Numbered from the stretch's first letter, positions 1 to 9,648 are shown. The stretch is DNA of 64,000 nucleotides from CAYJAB01 sp964368305 (GCA_964368305.1 CAYJAB010000002.1:110108-174107), one strand, 5' to 3'. Notes: generated from the sequence alone by a model not told the origin. Numbers and translations are program-made.

Positions 1-270
1 AAAAATAAATTCACAATTACAGATGAAGCAGTTATTTTTGAAAAAGGAAAGTTTTATCAAACGATATGTTTTAATTGTACTGAAAAAAATGATTATCAAA
101 CTGAAGAGATTTACTTAGGTTATTATTATAATCAAGAAAAAGGGAAGGACTGGATTGCATATTTTCAATTTAGATTATCTCAATTAAAGAATGTAATTGA
201 ATATTCAAAAGAAGCAAATATAGAATATGAGCTGATTACAGCATTTTTAAACAAAAAAGACGGAAATTAA
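1..270 (+). CDS. C-terminal part of an unrecognised protein (5' truncated)
   Basis: An open frame runs from the first base to a TAA at 268-270, giving about 89 residues. The fragment is rich in aromatic, Lys and Glu residues and has one short Cys-x-x-x-Cys-like spacing near its middle (ICFNCTEK). It has no hydrophobic segment. I do not recognise a family. It ends inside a hairpin shared with the convergent ispH gene. The start lies outside the window, so length and domain content cannot be judged. Confidence 0.6.
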   Translation, partial: KNKFTITDEAVIFEKGKFYQTICFNCTEKNDYQTEEIYLGYYYNQEKGKDWIAYFQFRLSQLKNVIEYSKEANIEYELITAFLNKKDGN

Positions 271-281
271 TCCGTCTTTTA
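255..281. terminator. bidirectional intrinsic terminator
   Basis: A 10-bp perfect stem (AAAAGACGGA / TCCGTCTTTT) with a 6-base loop lies between two convergent genes and overlaps both stop codons. It has A-runs on the left and T-runs on the right, so it can act in both directions. Confidence 0.85.
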
Positions 282-1154
282 ATTTGTGTATTCTTTTAAA
301 TATTCAATAACTTGATTTGTTAGATAAGTAGGGGTGCTTGCACCGGATGTTACCGCAACTGTTTTAAATGATTTTAAATCTTCTGTGTTAATATCCTCTT
401 TTGTTTCTATTCTATACACGTGTTTTATTCCATGATTTAAAGCGATACTAGCGAGGTTGTTTGTGTTGTTACTCCTTATATCACCAACGATAAATAAAGC
501 ATCTACACTTGATGGTTCGATATCTAAGATGGCTTGTTGTCTAACACGTGTTGCATTGCATACTTCTTCTAGTATTTTGCTATGCGGATATTTTTTTTCT
601 AATGCTTGTGTTAAATGGTAAATATCTTGAAGACTCATGGTTGTTTGATTTGTAATTAAGATTTTTTCAGATGTAATATTTAATAAATCAATTTCATCCA
701 TTTTTTCTATCAAATGTATTTTAGAAGGATTGATTGAAACAACCGCTTCAGCTTCTGGATGGTGGTGTTTTCCAATATAGATGACTTCATAAGACTGACT
801 TAAATATTGTTTAACGTATTCTTGTGTTTTTAAAACATCCACACAACTACCATCTACTATTTGAAGGTTCTTTTTTATTGCTTTTTCTTTAACTGCATCA
901 CTTATTCCATGTGCACTAAAGATAACAATTCCATGATCTATTTGGTCTAATAACTCTAAACGAGATTTGTTTTTATCATCAATTGTATGTACATTTCTCT
1001 TTCTGAGATCTTCTGTGATATGTTTATTGTGCACAATCATACCTAATACATAAATTGGTGTATTTGGGTTTTCTTTAATTGTTTTATCTACTAGATTTAA
1101 TGCACTAACGACTCCTTTGCAAAAACCTCGTGGAACGATTTCTAAAACTTTCAT
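279..1154 (-). CDS. ispH: 4-hydroxy-3-methylbut-2-enyl diphosphate reductase
   Basis: IspH is the last enzyme of the MEP isoprenoid pathway; it reduces HMBPP to IPP and DMAPP with a [4Fe-4S] cluster in the cytosol. The three cluster cysteines are visible in their usual contexts: GFCKGV near the N terminus, DGSCVDV near residue 105 and EEVCNATRVRQ near residue 200. The substrate-binding SAHG and HHHPEA motifs are also present. Length (291 aa) is normal. I chose ATG 1154 because AGGAGG then sits 7 bases upstream; the ATG at 1160 would abut the ribosome binding site. dxr of the same pathway is at the far end of the window. In B. subtilis ispH (yqfP) also neighbours cshB and nfo. Confidence 0.95.
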   Translation of the reverse strand: MKVLEIVPRGFCKGVVSALNLVDKTIKENPNTPIYVLGMIVHNKHITEDLRKRNVHTIDDKNKSRLELLDQIDHGIVIFSAHGISDAVKEKAIKKNLQIVDGSCVDVLKTQEYVKQYLSQSYEVIYIGKHHHPEAEAVVSINPSKIHLIEKMDEIDLLNITSEKILITNQTTMSLQDIYHLTQALEKKYPHSKILEEVCNATRVRQQAILDIEPSSVDALFIVGDIRSNNTNNLASIALNHGIKHVYRIETKEDINTEDLKSFKTVAVTSGASTPTYLTNQVIEYLKEYTN

Positions 1155-1187
1155 TGACATTCCTCCTTTTACATTCTATCATATATT

Positions 1188-1216
1188 TTGCAAGAATTAT
1201 TTATATAAAGTATAAT
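1188..1216 (+). promoter_or_regulatory. promoter for cshB-nfo
   Basis: TTGCAA (1188-1193) and TATAAT (1211-1216) are separated by 17 bases, just upstream of the ribosome binding site of the gene starting at 1237. Confidence 0.65.
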
Positions 1217-1236
1217 TAATAAAGGAAGGTGATTAT

Positions 1237-2595
1237 ATGGATATTTTAAAACAATATCATTTTAGTGTATATACAGAGAAGTTTATTGAATTGAATGGGT
1301 TTAAAACATTAACTCCTATTCAACAAGCAGTAATACCAATGGCATTAAAAAAGAAAGATATTATTGGTATTTCTGATACTGGGACAGGAAAAACGCATTC
1401 GTTTTTAATTCCATTGATGGAAATGATCGATGCAAAAAGTGATAAGGTACAAGCGATTGTAACTTGTCCTACAAGAGAGTTGGCACAACAGCTTCATTTA
1501 CGTGCAGAAGTTATGAAAAAAGCAAATCCTGATTTGAGAATAAGTCTAATTACAGGTGGTATGGATCGAGAGAAAATGAGTGCAAAACTTAAAGTGCAAC
1601 CTCATATTGTTATTGGTACACCAGGTAGAATTAAAGATTTATTTATTAATCAAGAAGTGTTAAGAGTAGATACTGCAGATGTTTTCGTGGTAGATGAAGC
1701 GGATATGACTTTAGAATTTGGGTTTTTAGATGATGTAGATGCAATTGCTGGAAAGATGAAAAACAACCTTCAAATGATGGTGTTTTCTGCTACGATTCCA
1801 CAAGCATTAAAACCATTTTTAAAGAAATACTTAAATCATCCTCAAACTATTAAAATTGAAGATGACAATGCATTTCAGCCTAAAATTGAACATGTACTTG
1901 TCCCTTGTAAGCATAAAAAGTATGAAGATGCTGTATTAGATGTGTTACCTGGTTTTCAGCCATATGTGTGTTTGATTTTTGCGAATACACGTGAAATGGC
2001 GGCGAAGGTTGCTACAAAGTTAAGAGATAATAATTATAAAGTACTTGAAATGCATGGTGACTTACAAGCACGTCAAAGAAAACAAGCGTTGAAACAACTT
2101 CAAAACTTAGAAATTTCTTATATTGTTGCTACGGATATTGCGGCTCGTGGGATAGATGTTGAAGGAATTACACATGTTATTTCTTTAGGGTTCCCAAGTG
2201 AATTGGCATTTTATACGCATCGTTCAGGAAGAACGGGAAGAGCTGGTAAAGAGGGAGTATGTTTCGCACTTTATCAAGAAAAAGATGTACAAACAATTAA
2301 TTTATTGAAAGAAAAAGGATTCTCGTTTAAACACCGTACTTGTAAAAATGGACAATGGACAGATCTTAAACCTTTAGGATATAAGCGTGTTCGTAAACAA
2401 GATGAATTTGAAAAAGAAATTGTTAAAATACTAAGTAACAAAAAAGAAAAAGTAAAACCTGGATATAAAAAGAAAAAAAATGCAGAAGTTGAGAAATTAA
2501 AACGTAAGAGAAAAAGAGCGTTCATTCAACAAGAAATTCAAGCACAAAAGAAAGCGCGCGCAGCTACTAAACAAAGGGAAAAAGGAGAAGAATAA
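1237..2595 (+). CDS. cshB: DEAD-box RNA helicase, CshB-like
   Basis: ATP-dependent RNA helicase acting in RNA unwinding, ribosome assembly or mRNA decay. All core motifs are visible: Q motif (TPIQQAVIP), motif I SDTGTGKT (46-53), PTRELAQ (79-85), TPGR, DEAD (153-156), SAT, ATDIAARGID and HRSGRTGRAG. After the core there is a C-terminal tail of about 80 residues that is very rich in Lys and Arg, typical of RNA-binding extensions. The position next to ispH and nfo matches B. subtilis cshB (yqfR). Its stop is one base before the nfo start, so the two are probably co-translated. The family is certain; the CshB assignment rests on synteny and the basic tail. Confidence 0.9.
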   Translation: MDILKQYHFSVYTEKFIELNGFKTLTPIQQAVIPMALKKKDIIGISDTGTGKTHSFLIPLMEMIDAKSDKVQAIVTCPTRELAQQLHLRAEVMKKANPDLRISLITGGMDREKMSAKLKVQPHIVIGTPGRIKDLFINQEVLRVDTADVFVVDEADMTLEFGFLDDVDAIAGKMKNNLQMMVFSATIPQALKPFLKKYLNHPQTIKIEDDNAFQPKIEHVLVPCKHKKYEDAVLDVLPGFQPYVCLIFANTREMAAKVATKLRDNNYKVLEMHGDLQARQRKQALKQLQNLEISYIVATDIAARGIDVEGITHVISLGFPSELAFYTHRSGRTGRAGKEGVCFALYQEKDVQTINLLKEKGFSFKHRTCKNGQWTDLKPLGYKRVRKQDEFEKEIVKILSNKKEKVKPGYKKKKNAEVEKLKRKRKRAFIQQEIQAQKKARAATKQREKGEE

Positions 2596-2596
2596 T

Positions 2597-3442
2597 ATGA
2601 AGATTGGTTCACATTGTTCAATGTCTAGCCCTGATTACTTCTTAGGATCTGTCAAAGAAGCACTTTCTTATGGTGCAAATGCTCTGATGATTTATACAGG
2701 ACCACCTCAAAATAGTAATCGAAAACCGATAAAAGATATGAAAGTAGAAGAAGCGCATGCACTTTTACAAGAGAATAATATTCCTGTAAGTAATGTTGTA
2801 GTACACGCTCCATATTTAATTAATCTTGCAAATACATTTAAACCAGAAACTTTTCAGTTATCAGTTGATTTACTAAAAAGTGAGCTAGAGCGCACAAATC
2901 AATTGGGATGTGACACATTAATTTTGCATCCTGGAAGTCATGTGGGTGCTGGTGCAGAAACAGGAATTGAGAGTATTATTAAAGGAATCAATGAAGCGAT
3001 GGGCGATAATGATACTGTGTATTTGACACTGGAGACAATGTCAGGTAAGGGCAGTGAAGTTGGTAGATCTTTTGAAGAAATTCAATCAATCATTGAAGGT
3101 GTAGAGAAAAAACATCTTATCCGTGTTTGTTTAGATACTTGTCATATTCATGATGCTGGATATGATATCAATCAAATTGATGATGTTTTGACACAATTTG
3201 ATCAGACTATTGGACTTGATAGATTGACTGTCATTCATGTCAATGACTCAAAAAACATTCAAGGTGCATCTAAAGATCGCCACGAGAATCTTGGAAAAGG
3301 TGAAATTGGACTTGAAAATTTACTTTCAGTTTTATATCATCCAAAACTTGAGAATTGCGTTAAAATCTTAGAAACACCATATATTGAAAAGAAAGCGCCT
3401 TATAAAGAAGAAATTGCTATTATTAAGGCCAACGCTAGATAG
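2597..3442 (+). CDS. nfo: endonuclease IV (AP endonuclease)
   Basis: Cleaves DNA 5' to abasic sites in base excision repair, using three zinc ions in a TIM barrel. Visible family motifs include ILHPGSH, LETMSGKG, CLDTCHIHDAGYD and HVNDSKN, followed by HENLGKGEIG, which supply the His, Asp and Glu metal ligands. Length 281 aa is usual. It begins one base after the cshB stop and ends just before a terminator, so cshB-nfo is a two-gene operon. Confidence 0.95.
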   Translation: MKIGSHCSMSSPDYFLGSVKEALSYGANALMIYTGPPQNSNRKPIKDMKVEEAHALLQENNIPVSNVVVHAPYLINLANTFKPETFQLSVDLLKSELERTNQLGCDTLILHPGSHVGAGAETGIESIIKGINEAMGDNDTVYLTLETMSGKGSEVGRSFEEIQSIIEGVEKKHLIRVCLDTCHIHDAGYDINQIDDVLTQFDQTIGLDRLTVIHVNDSKNIQGASKDRHENLGKGEIGLENLLSVLYHPKLENCVKILETPYIEKKAPYKEEIAIIKANAR

Positions 3443-3467
3443 AAAAACCGATTTATCGGTTTTTTTA
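3443..3467 (+). terminator. terminator after nfo
   Basis: The stem AAAACCGA/TCGGTTTT with a very short loop is followed by a T run, immediately after the nfo stop. It may also serve the convergent efflux operon. Confidence 0.75.
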
Positions 3468-3486
3468 TTTATATATACTAACAATT

Positions 3487-4698
3487 TTATTCATAACTAA
3501 GTGCAGAAACGATATTTAGCTCACTTGCTTTTTTTGCTGGATAGTATCCAAAGAAAGCACCTAGTAGGCTTGAAAACAATAATGTGAAAATGATATATGA
3601 AATTTGAATAGAAGAAGGGATATTTAAAATAATGGAAATAAAAGCTACTAGAAGAATACCAATGATTATACCGATAATTCCGCCTATAATAGTTAGAATC
3701 ATAGCTTCGGTAAGAAATTGAATCTTAATTGTTCTTTTTGTTGCGCCTATGGCTCTTTTGATACCAATTTCTTTTGTGCGCTCTATTACGCATACATACA
3801 TAATATTTGTGATTCCGATTCCTGCAACAAAAAGAGAGATTAGTGCTATTATACTCATTACAGTACTCAGTAATGCGGTTACAGAATTGACTTGGAATAA
3901 TATTTGGGATAAGTCAAGAATTTGATAGTTTTCACTATTGTATTTTTCATTTAATATACCCACTATAAGTGTACTTATTTCGTTTACTTCATATTGTGGA
4001 TTTACTTTTATAGAGATAGATTGAAGTGCACTTTTTGAATACAAACTATCAAATGCAGTATCGCTCATTAGTATAATATTAGGATTAAACGTATCTGGAT
4101 TATGAAAAATTCCCTTTATTTTAAACAGTCGATCATTAACTTGGATTGTTTTACCAATGTGGTTTTCATAGTTTTCATCAAAATACTGTTCAATCGTAAA
4201 ACTATCAAGTACGATTGAACTTATTGAATTGTTTTTTTCTTCATATGTAATGTCACTTCCAGCAATTAGTGTGTAGTTATAAAACGTACTGTCTTGGATG
4301 GATTGTCTTTTTATTGGTAAAATAGCATCCTCATTATTTATTTTTACATTTTCATACTTGATATAATTACCACTCACTGCTTCAATACCTTCAATTTTTT
4401 CTAAAATTTTCAAATCATTATTGGTGAATTTGTTTTCTATTTGATGCGTTTCTTGTTCTAATATTCTTAATAATTGACTTGAATAATCCAAGGCGTTTCT
4501 TTCATCTACGTATGTAATCGTGATAATACCGCTTCCTCCAGTAAGTTGATTTTTTATGGCATAAGTTGCCATATTAGAAATGGATAAGATAATGTAAACT
4601 ACACAAACACCAATTATTACGCCGATAAGTGTTAAAAAGGACCTCAACTTATTTTGTCTAATAGCTGTAAGTGCGCTTGATATATGGCTTATATTCAC
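3487..4698 (-). CDS. MacB/FtsX-type ABC transporter permease
   Basis: Membrane subunit of a tripartite MacB-like exporter. The layout is characteristic: one N-terminal transmembrane helix (about residues 15-40), a large extracytoplasmic domain (MacB_PCD type, about 45-265), then three transmembrane helices in the last 130 residues, with the conserved GIKRAIGAT turn before the second. It overlaps the upstream ATPase gene by 4 bases. MacB-type systems in Firmicutes commonly export antimicrobial peptides or other amphipathic molecules, but the substrate cannot be read from the sequence. It is the last gene of a three-gene operon read on the minus strand. Confidence 0.85.
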   Translation of the reverse strand: MNISHISSALTAIRQNKLRSFLTLIGVIIGVCVVYIILSISNMATYAIKNQLTGGSGIITITYVDERNALDYSSQLLRILEQETHQIENKFTNNDLKILEKIEGIEAVSGNYIKYENVKINNEDAILPIKRQSIQDSTFYNYTLIAGSDITYEEKNNSISSIVLDSFTIEQYFDENYENHIGKTIQVNDRLFKIKGIFHNPDTFNPNIILMSDTAFDSLYSKSALQSISIKVNPQYEVNEISTLIVGILNEKYNSENYQILDLSQILFQVNSVTALLSTVMSIIALISLFVAGIGITNIMYVCVIERTKEIGIKRAIGATKRTIKIQFLTEAMILTIIGGIIGIIIGILLVAFISIILNIPSSIQISYIIFTLLFSSLLGAFFGYYPAKKASELNIVSALSYE

Positions 4699-5381
4699 TT
4701 AGAACTCACATCCTTTACTATTTTTCCGTCTTTCAATGTAATTATTCTATTCGCTGTTTTTGCGACAGATAAGTCATGTGTTACTAGAATAATTGTATTT
4801 CCTTGTTCATGTAGTTTTTTTAGTAAGTTTAAAATGCTTGCAGTATTTTTACTATCAAGTGCACCAGTTGGTTCATCTGCTAGTATTATTTTTGGACAAT
4901 TTACAAGTGCACGCGCAATCGCAACTCTTTGTTTTTGACCACCACTCAACTGTGAAGGATATTGTCTACTTTTAAATGTAAGTTCAATTAAATCTAATAA
5001 TTCGTCAACTCTGATTTTTCTCTTTTTAATTGGAGCAGAACTATAAAGTAGAGGGAGTTCAATATTGCTGTATACAGATAGTGTAGGAATCAAATTAAAT
5101 GCCTGAAAGATAAATCCGAATTCATATAAGCGCAGATTTGATTTTTTTGTATCACTTAATATAGCTGTGTCTTGATTAAAATATGAATAGGAACCTGATG
5201 TTAAATCTTCAATCAATCCTATTATATTTAACAGTGTACTTTTTCCACATCCACTTTTACCGATGATGCTTATAAATTCATTTTCATATATGGATAAATT
5301 AATATCATTAAGTGCAGTTGTACTCTCTTGGCCATGCGTAAAGACTTTGTTTATATGGTTTAGTTTAATAATCTCTTTCAT
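4695..5381 (-). CDS. ABC transporter ATP-binding protein, MacB/LolD type
   Basis: Nucleotide-binding subunit pairing with the permease just downstream. Walker A is GKSGCGKST, the signature is LSGGQKQR, Walker B is ILADEPTGALD and the switch His lies in VTHD. The ADEPTGALDS form is typical of the MacB/LolD/FtsE class. Length 228 aa is normal. Both ends overlap their neighbours by 4 bases, showing tight translational coupling. Confidence 0.92.
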   Translation of the reverse strand: MKEIIKLNHINKVFTHGQESTTALNDINLSIYENEFISIIGKSGCGKSTLLNIIGLIEDLTSGSYSYFNQDTAILSDTKKSNLRLYEFGFIFQAFNLIPTLSVYSNIELPLLYSSAPIKKRKIRVDELLDLIELTFKSRQYPSQLSGGQKQRVAIARALVNCPKIILADEPTGALDSKNTASILNLLKKLHEQGNTIILVTHDLSVAKTANRIITLKDGKIVKDVSSK

Positions 5382-6211
5382 TTTATTGGCACCATAATCA
5401 ATGCACTCAAACCATACCCGATAGAAGAGTCAACTTCAATAATGACTTCAAATAATGAATCTTCTGTAGTATTCATATTGACAGGATACAAATCCACTGA
5501 TTTTATTTTTGAAGTGTATGTTTGGTTTGTTTTTTCGACTTTTACTTCTACAGAATCATTGACTTTGAAGTAATCTAGTTCAAACTCACTTACCAATATT
5601 TTAATTATTTTTTCATTTGAATATAATTTTATATAGGGTTCATTTTGTTTATTTGTGTTAATTGATTTTATAATCCCATCGTAATCAGATTTCACGATAT
5701 AGTCATCTTTGCTGCTTTTCAACTGCAAAATCTCTTCTTTTTTAAGTGTTGTATTTATTTTGTTTTCCGCAAGTTTTGCCTCATAATTAGAAATTTCATT
5801 GTTTACATAATCTAAGTAGGATGCATCCGTATTTTCTTCTTTTATCTTTTTGAATTCGTCTATTTTTGTATAAAAGTAATGCATATCATCTTCAAGTTTT
5901 AAAAATTCATTTTCAATCATTTTAATTTGGTTATCTATGATATCTATTTGATAGTAATCGAATAATATATCACCATGATAAACACTTTGGTCTTTTTCTA
6001 CATATGTATTTCTTAAGATTAAAGATTGATCTAAAAAGATCTCATCTGTAAAAAGAGGTTGTATTTTTTCAGTATAAATAAGTTCTTTGTCAATTTCATT
6101 TATTACATTTGTTTTTTCACTAGTATCTGTTGTAGATGGAAAAAAAAGGGAAAGAATAAATACTATAATGAATATTGAAACAATAGTAATCAGAATTTTG
6201 TTTTTTTTCAT
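5378..6211 (-). CDS. membrane-fusion (HlyD/MacA-like) adaptor of the ABC exporter
   Basis: First gene of the efflux operon. It has an N-terminal membrane anchor (about residues 5-24), a helical-hairpin region rich in Glu, Lys and Ile (about 95-165) and a beta-rich second half with the lipoyl-like KSDYDGIIKSI segment, as in MacA-type adaptors. At 277 aa it is shorter than most MacA proteins, as is common in Gram-positive systems without an outer-membrane partner. The start has GGAGG 6 bases upstream. Role inferred from layout and operon position. Confidence 0.75.
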   Translation of the reverse strand: MKKNKILITIVSIFIIVFILSLFFPSTTDTSEKTNVINEIDKELIYTEKIQPLFTDEIFLDQSLILRNTYVEKDQSVYHGDILFDYYQIDIIDNQIKMIENEFLKLEDDMHYFYTKIDEFKKIKEENTDASYLDYVNNEISNYEAKLAENKINTTLKKEEILQLKSSKDDYIVKSDYDGIIKSINTNKQNEPYIKLYSNEKIIKILVSEFELDYFKVNDSVEVKVEKTNQTYTSKIKSVDLYPVNMNTTEDSLFEVIIEVDSSIGYGLSALIMVPIK

Positions 6212-6262
6212 ATGAGTCCTCCATTACTTATTTAATACAAGCAATTTGATAGATACCCTCAT

Positions 6263-6290
6263 AAAAAAAAAGAAAGCAGTGCCTTCTTTA
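6263..6290 (-). terminator. terminator after the metallophosphoesterase gene
   Basis: Read on the minus strand, AAAGAAGGCA pairs with TGCTTTCTTT (one G-T pair) and is followed by a long T run. It overlaps the stop codon and separates this gene from the efflux operon downstream. Confidence 0.75.
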
Positions 6291-7145
6291 ATTTGTTGAT
6301 TCTAAACGATATATTACAATTTCAGGATCTGATAAAAATCTTATATCATATCTTGTTGTACCTAAACCATCCGATACATCAAGGATAGAGTCATTTACAT
6401 TATAAATACCTTTATTATAAATTTCCGCAAGTGGTGGTTTATATAATGAGCCAACAATTGGTAAATACACTTGCCCACCATGAGAATGTCCACTTAGCAT
6501 TAAATCTACTCTATATTCATCAAGTAATTCAAAACTATCTGGCGTATGACAAACAACAAGATTGAATGCATCGTTATTAATTCCTTCAAAACTTGAGACT
6601 GTATCGATATTGCCTAATACACCACTATCCAGTCCGATTAAATTTATATATTCTTGTGTATTATTATGTAATTCAATATTGTGATTTTCTAAAACTTCAA
6701 AATCTGCATTTATAAAAATTTGTTCTATCATGCTTTTTGTTTTAGGGCTTTCAAGATCATGATTTCCCCAAACAGCATATTTGCCAAGGGGTGCGTTTAT
6801 ATCAGATAATAGATCAGTAAGTTCTTGTTGGATTTGATCAGTTGGATATACTTGGCTTGGATGATCAAATAAATCTCCTCCAAATATCACAACATCGGGA
6901 TGCTGTTTATTAATTTTTAAAACAATTTTTTCAAATCGTTCTTTATCCATAAATGCATTATAATGTAAATCAGCGAAGAAAAGGATTTTTAAATCATCTA
7001 AACTTTCAGGAATATCCTCACTACTAATTGTTTCTGTACGTACTTTTATTCTATTTGGCGCTAGGGTAGTACTATCGTAATATACAAATCCGATAGTGAC
7101 GATAATGATAGTCAATATGATAATACAAGCTAACTTTTTTTTCAT
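6288..7145 (-). CDS. membrane-anchored metallophosphoesterase, YkuE-like
   Basis: Calcineurin-like phosphoesterase with an N-terminal signal anchor. The metal-binding motifs appear in order: FADLHYN, GGDLFDH, GNHDLE and the C-terminal GHSHGGQ, which together hold the di-metal centre. Related Bacillus proteins (YkuE/YpbG class) act at the cell envelope; the physiological substrate is not known here. I chose ATG 7145 because GAGGA lies 5 bases upstream, whereas ATG 7163 has no clear ribosome binding site. It is transcribed away from pnp and ends at its own terminator. Confidence 0.85.
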   Translation of the reverse strand: MKKKLACIIILTIIIVTIGFVYYDSTTLAPNRIKVRTETISSEDIPESLDDLKILFFADLHYNAFMDKERFEKIVLKINKQHPDVVIFGGDLFDHPSQVYPTDQIQQELTDLLSDINAPLGKYAVWGNHDLESPKTKSMIEQIFINADFEVLENHNIELHNNTQEYINLIGLDSGVLGNIDTVSSFEGINNDAFNLVVCHTPDSFELLDEYRVDLMLSGHSHGGQVYLPIVGSLYKPPLAEIYNKGIYNVNDSILDVSDGLGTTRYDIRFLSDPEIVIYRLESTN

Positions 7146-7207
7146 AATATCCTCTTCTTTCATAGAAAGTATTTTAACATAAATTAATTATTTGTCCATT
7201 CTCATTA

Positions 7208-7233
7208 AAAAACACTAAAAATTTAGTGTTTTA
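7208..7233. other. hairpin between divergent genes
   Basis: AAAACACTAAA pairs with TTTAGTGTTTT across a short loop, with T-rich flanks on both strands. It lies upstream of the pnp promoter, so it is not in the pnp message as mapped here. It could be a terminator for antisense or upstream transcripts. Function unknown. Confidence 0.45.
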
Positions 7234-7244
7234 TTCTAATTGTT

Positions 7245-7273
7245 TTGTTAAATTTATACAATTATGCTATGAT
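7245..7273 (+). promoter_or_regulatory. pnp promoter
   Basis: TTGTTA (7245-7250), a 17-base spacer and TATGAT (7268-7273). Transcription would begin near 7280, leaving a very short 5' leader before ATG 7300. Confidence 0.65.
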
Positions 7274-7299
7274 ATCATAGAAAAATAGAGGTGAAAGAA

Positions 7300-9468
7300 A
7301 TGGCTAAAAAAGTATTTAGTTTAGATTTCTGCGGTCGTACACTGACGGTAGAAACAGGTGAGATAGCCAAACAGGCTGGAGGTTCAGTCTTTGTAAGGTA
7401 CGATGATACAGTTGTATTATCAGCAGCAACAGCAAGTTCTGTTGCAAAGGATACAGATTTTTTCCCGTTAACTGTAACGTATGAAGAAAAATTGTATTCT
7501 GTTGGAAAAATTCCAGGGGGATTTTTAAGAAGAGAAGGAAGACCAAGTGAGCATGCGACTTTGACTAGTCGATTAATCGATAGAACACTTCGTCCACTTT
7601 TTGCGGAAGGTTTTAGAAATGAAGTTCAAGTTGTGAATACTGTAATGTCAGTAGATCCAAATGTAACTCCAGATATGACAGCGATGTTTGGTTCTTCTTT
7701 AGCACTTTGCATATCAAATGTTCCATTTAATGGTCCGATTGCTGGTGTAGTTGTAGGGCATGTAAATGATGAATTTATTATTAACCCTACACTTGATGAA
7801 TTAGCAAACTCAGATATTACTTTATATGTTGCTGGAACAAGTAAAGCAATCAATATGGTTGAATCTTCAAGTAAAGAAGTTACTGAAGAAGTTATGTTAG
7901 AGGCTTTAATGTTTGGACATGAGTATATTAAAAAATTATGTGCTTTCCAAGTTCAAATTGCTGAAGAAATTGGAAAAGAGAAAATGGAAGTTACTTTATA
8001 TCAAGTTAATGAAACGATTGATAAAGAAGTTAGAGAGCTTGCACAAACAAGACTTGAAGAAGCAGTACGTATTAAAGAAAAATTGGTTCGTTATGGAACG
8101 ATTGATAACATTGAAGATGAAATGGTAGAAATCTTTGCTACGAAAATTTATGAAACTGAAAAAATTAAAGATAAAACTTTAAAACAAGTAAAAGAAATTT
8201 GTCATGACATTGTTGCAAATGAAGTTCGTCGATTGATTTCTGTTGAAAAAATTCGTCCAGATGGTCGTAAAATTGATGAAATTAGGCCGCTTGATTCGCA
8301 AGTTGATCTTCTTCCAAGAGTACATGGTAGTGCATTGTTTACACGTGGAGAAACACAGGTTATCTCTGTTACAACACTTGGTGCTATGAATGACACTCAA
8401 ATCATTGATGATTTAACAGATGTTGAATCTAAACGTTTTATGCATCACTATAACTTCCCACCATATTCAGTGGGTGAAACAGGAAGAATGGGTAGCCCAG
8501 GAAGACGTGAAATCGGACATGGTGCACTTGGTGAAAAAGCATTGGCTCAAGTACTTCCTTCAGTGGAAGATTTCCCATATGCGATTCGTGTAGTTGCTGA
8601 AGTAACTGAATCAAATGGATCAAGTTCTCAAGCGAGTATATGTGCAGGGACAATGTCTTTAATGGCTGCAGGTGTACCTATTAAAGCACCTGTTGCAGGA
8701 ATTGCGATGGGACTTGTAACATGGGATGATCATTATACTGTGTTAACAGACATTCAAGGTATGGAAGATCACTTTGGAGATATGGACTTTAAAGTTGCAG
8801 GAACTACTGCAGGTATTACAGCTCTTCAAATGGATATTAAAATTGAAGGAATTAATGAACAAATTCTTACGGAAGCATTGGCTCAAGCAAAAGTCGCTAG
8901 AGAACAAATTATGGAAAATATGTTAGCGTGCATCGATGCACCACGTCCTACTGTAGGAACATATGCTCCTAAAATGGTTACATTACAAATCGATGTTGAT
9001 AAAATACGTGATGTAATTGGTACAGGTGGTAAAGTAATTAATCAAATTATTGCTGATTGCGATAATGTTAAAATTGATATTGAAGACGATGGACGTGTGA
9101 CGATTTATCATATGGATATGGACATAATCAATAAAGCAAAAGAAACAATTGAAAATATTGTTAGAGTTGCTAAGGTTGGTGAAATCTACGAAGGTAAAGT
9201 TGTTCGTATTGAAAAATTTGGAGCGTTTGTATCTTTATATCCTGGTACGGATGGATTATTACATGTTTCTAAAATTGCATATGAAAGAGTTGAAAAACCT
9301 GAAGATGTATTGAAAATTGGAGATATTGTAAAAGTTAAAGTTATCGAGATTGATGAAAAAGGTCGCGTTAATGTATCTAAACGTGATTTAATGGAAAAAC
9401 CTGAAGGGTATGTAGAAAAAGAATTTGTGCGTAAACCAGCAGCGCGTAAACCATTTAAAAAAGACTAA
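7300..9468 (+). CDS. pnp: polyribonucleotide nucleotidyltransferase
   Basis: PNPase degrades RNA 3' to 5' by phosphorolysis and is the core exonuclease of Firmicute RNA decay. The 722-residue protein has two RNase PH domains (the second with IRPDGRKIDEIRPLD and MGSPGRREIGHGALGEKAL), a KH domain containing GTGGKVINQII and a C-terminal S1 domain beginning near YEGKVVRIEKFGAFV. The start is ATG 7300: the GTG at 7291 lies inside the AGAGGTG ribosome binding site. It is monocistronic, between its own promoter and a strong terminator. In contrast to many bacteria, rpsO is not directly upstream. Confidence 0.97.
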   Translation: MAKKVFSLDFCGRTLTVETGEIAKQAGGSVFVRYDDTVVLSAATASSVAKDTDFFPLTVTYEEKLYSVGKIPGGFLRREGRPSEHATLTSRLIDRTLRPLFAEGFRNEVQVVNTVMSVDPNVTPDMTAMFGSSLALCISNVPFNGPIAGVVVGHVNDEFIINPTLDELANSDITLYVAGTSKAINMVESSSKEVTEEVMLEALMFGHEYIKKLCAFQVQIAEEIGKEKMEVTLYQVNETIDKEVRELAQTRLEEAVRIKEKLVRYGTIDNIEDEMVEIFATKIYETEKIKDKTLKQVKEICHDIVANEVRRLISVEKIRPDGRKIDEIRPLDSQVDLLPRVHGSALFTRGETQVISVTTLGAMNDTQIIDDLTDVESKRFMHHYNFPPYSVGETGRMGSPGRREIGHGALGEKALAQVLPSVEDFPYAIRVVAEVTESNGSSSQASICAGTMSLMAAGVPIKAPVAGIAMGLVTWDDHYTVLTDIQGMEDHFGDMDFKVAGTTAGITALQMDIKIEGINEQILTEALAQAKVAREQIMENMLACIDAPRPTVGTYAPKMVTLQIDVDKIRDVIGTGGKVINQIIADCDNVKIDIEDDGRVTIYHMDMDIINKAKETIENIVRVAKVGEIYEGKVVRIEKFGAFVSLYPGTDGLLHVSKIAYERVEKPEDVLKIGDIVKVKVIEIDEKGRVNVSKRDLMEKPEGYVEKEFVRKPAARKPFKKD

Positions 9469-9478
9469 TTATTTATGT

Positions 9479-9512
9479 AAAGAGTGATTCAAGATGAATC
9501 ACTCTTTTTTTT
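9479..9512 (+). terminator. terminator after pnp
   Basis: A 10-bp perfect stem (AGAGTGATTC / GAATCACTCT) with a 5-base loop is followed by eight T residues. Confidence 0.9.
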
Positions 9513-9648
9513 GAAACTTTATCGTTATAGTAAATGTGTTTCTGTAATGTATGTGTATAAATCTCAATACTTATTATTTATGTAGCAATGAAAAAAAATG
9601 AAAATTTTGAAAAAAATGAGCGCTAACATTATTAAAATCCACTCAATT

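Noticed and set aside
4684..4975. Open frames antisense to the MacB-type ATPase
   Set aside because: They mirror the coding strand of a gene with every expected motif and have no ribosome binding site.
9616..9629. cre-like sequence AATGAGCGCTAACA before pepV
   Set aside because: Only the right half fits the consensus (CGCTAACA); the left half misses two defined positions.
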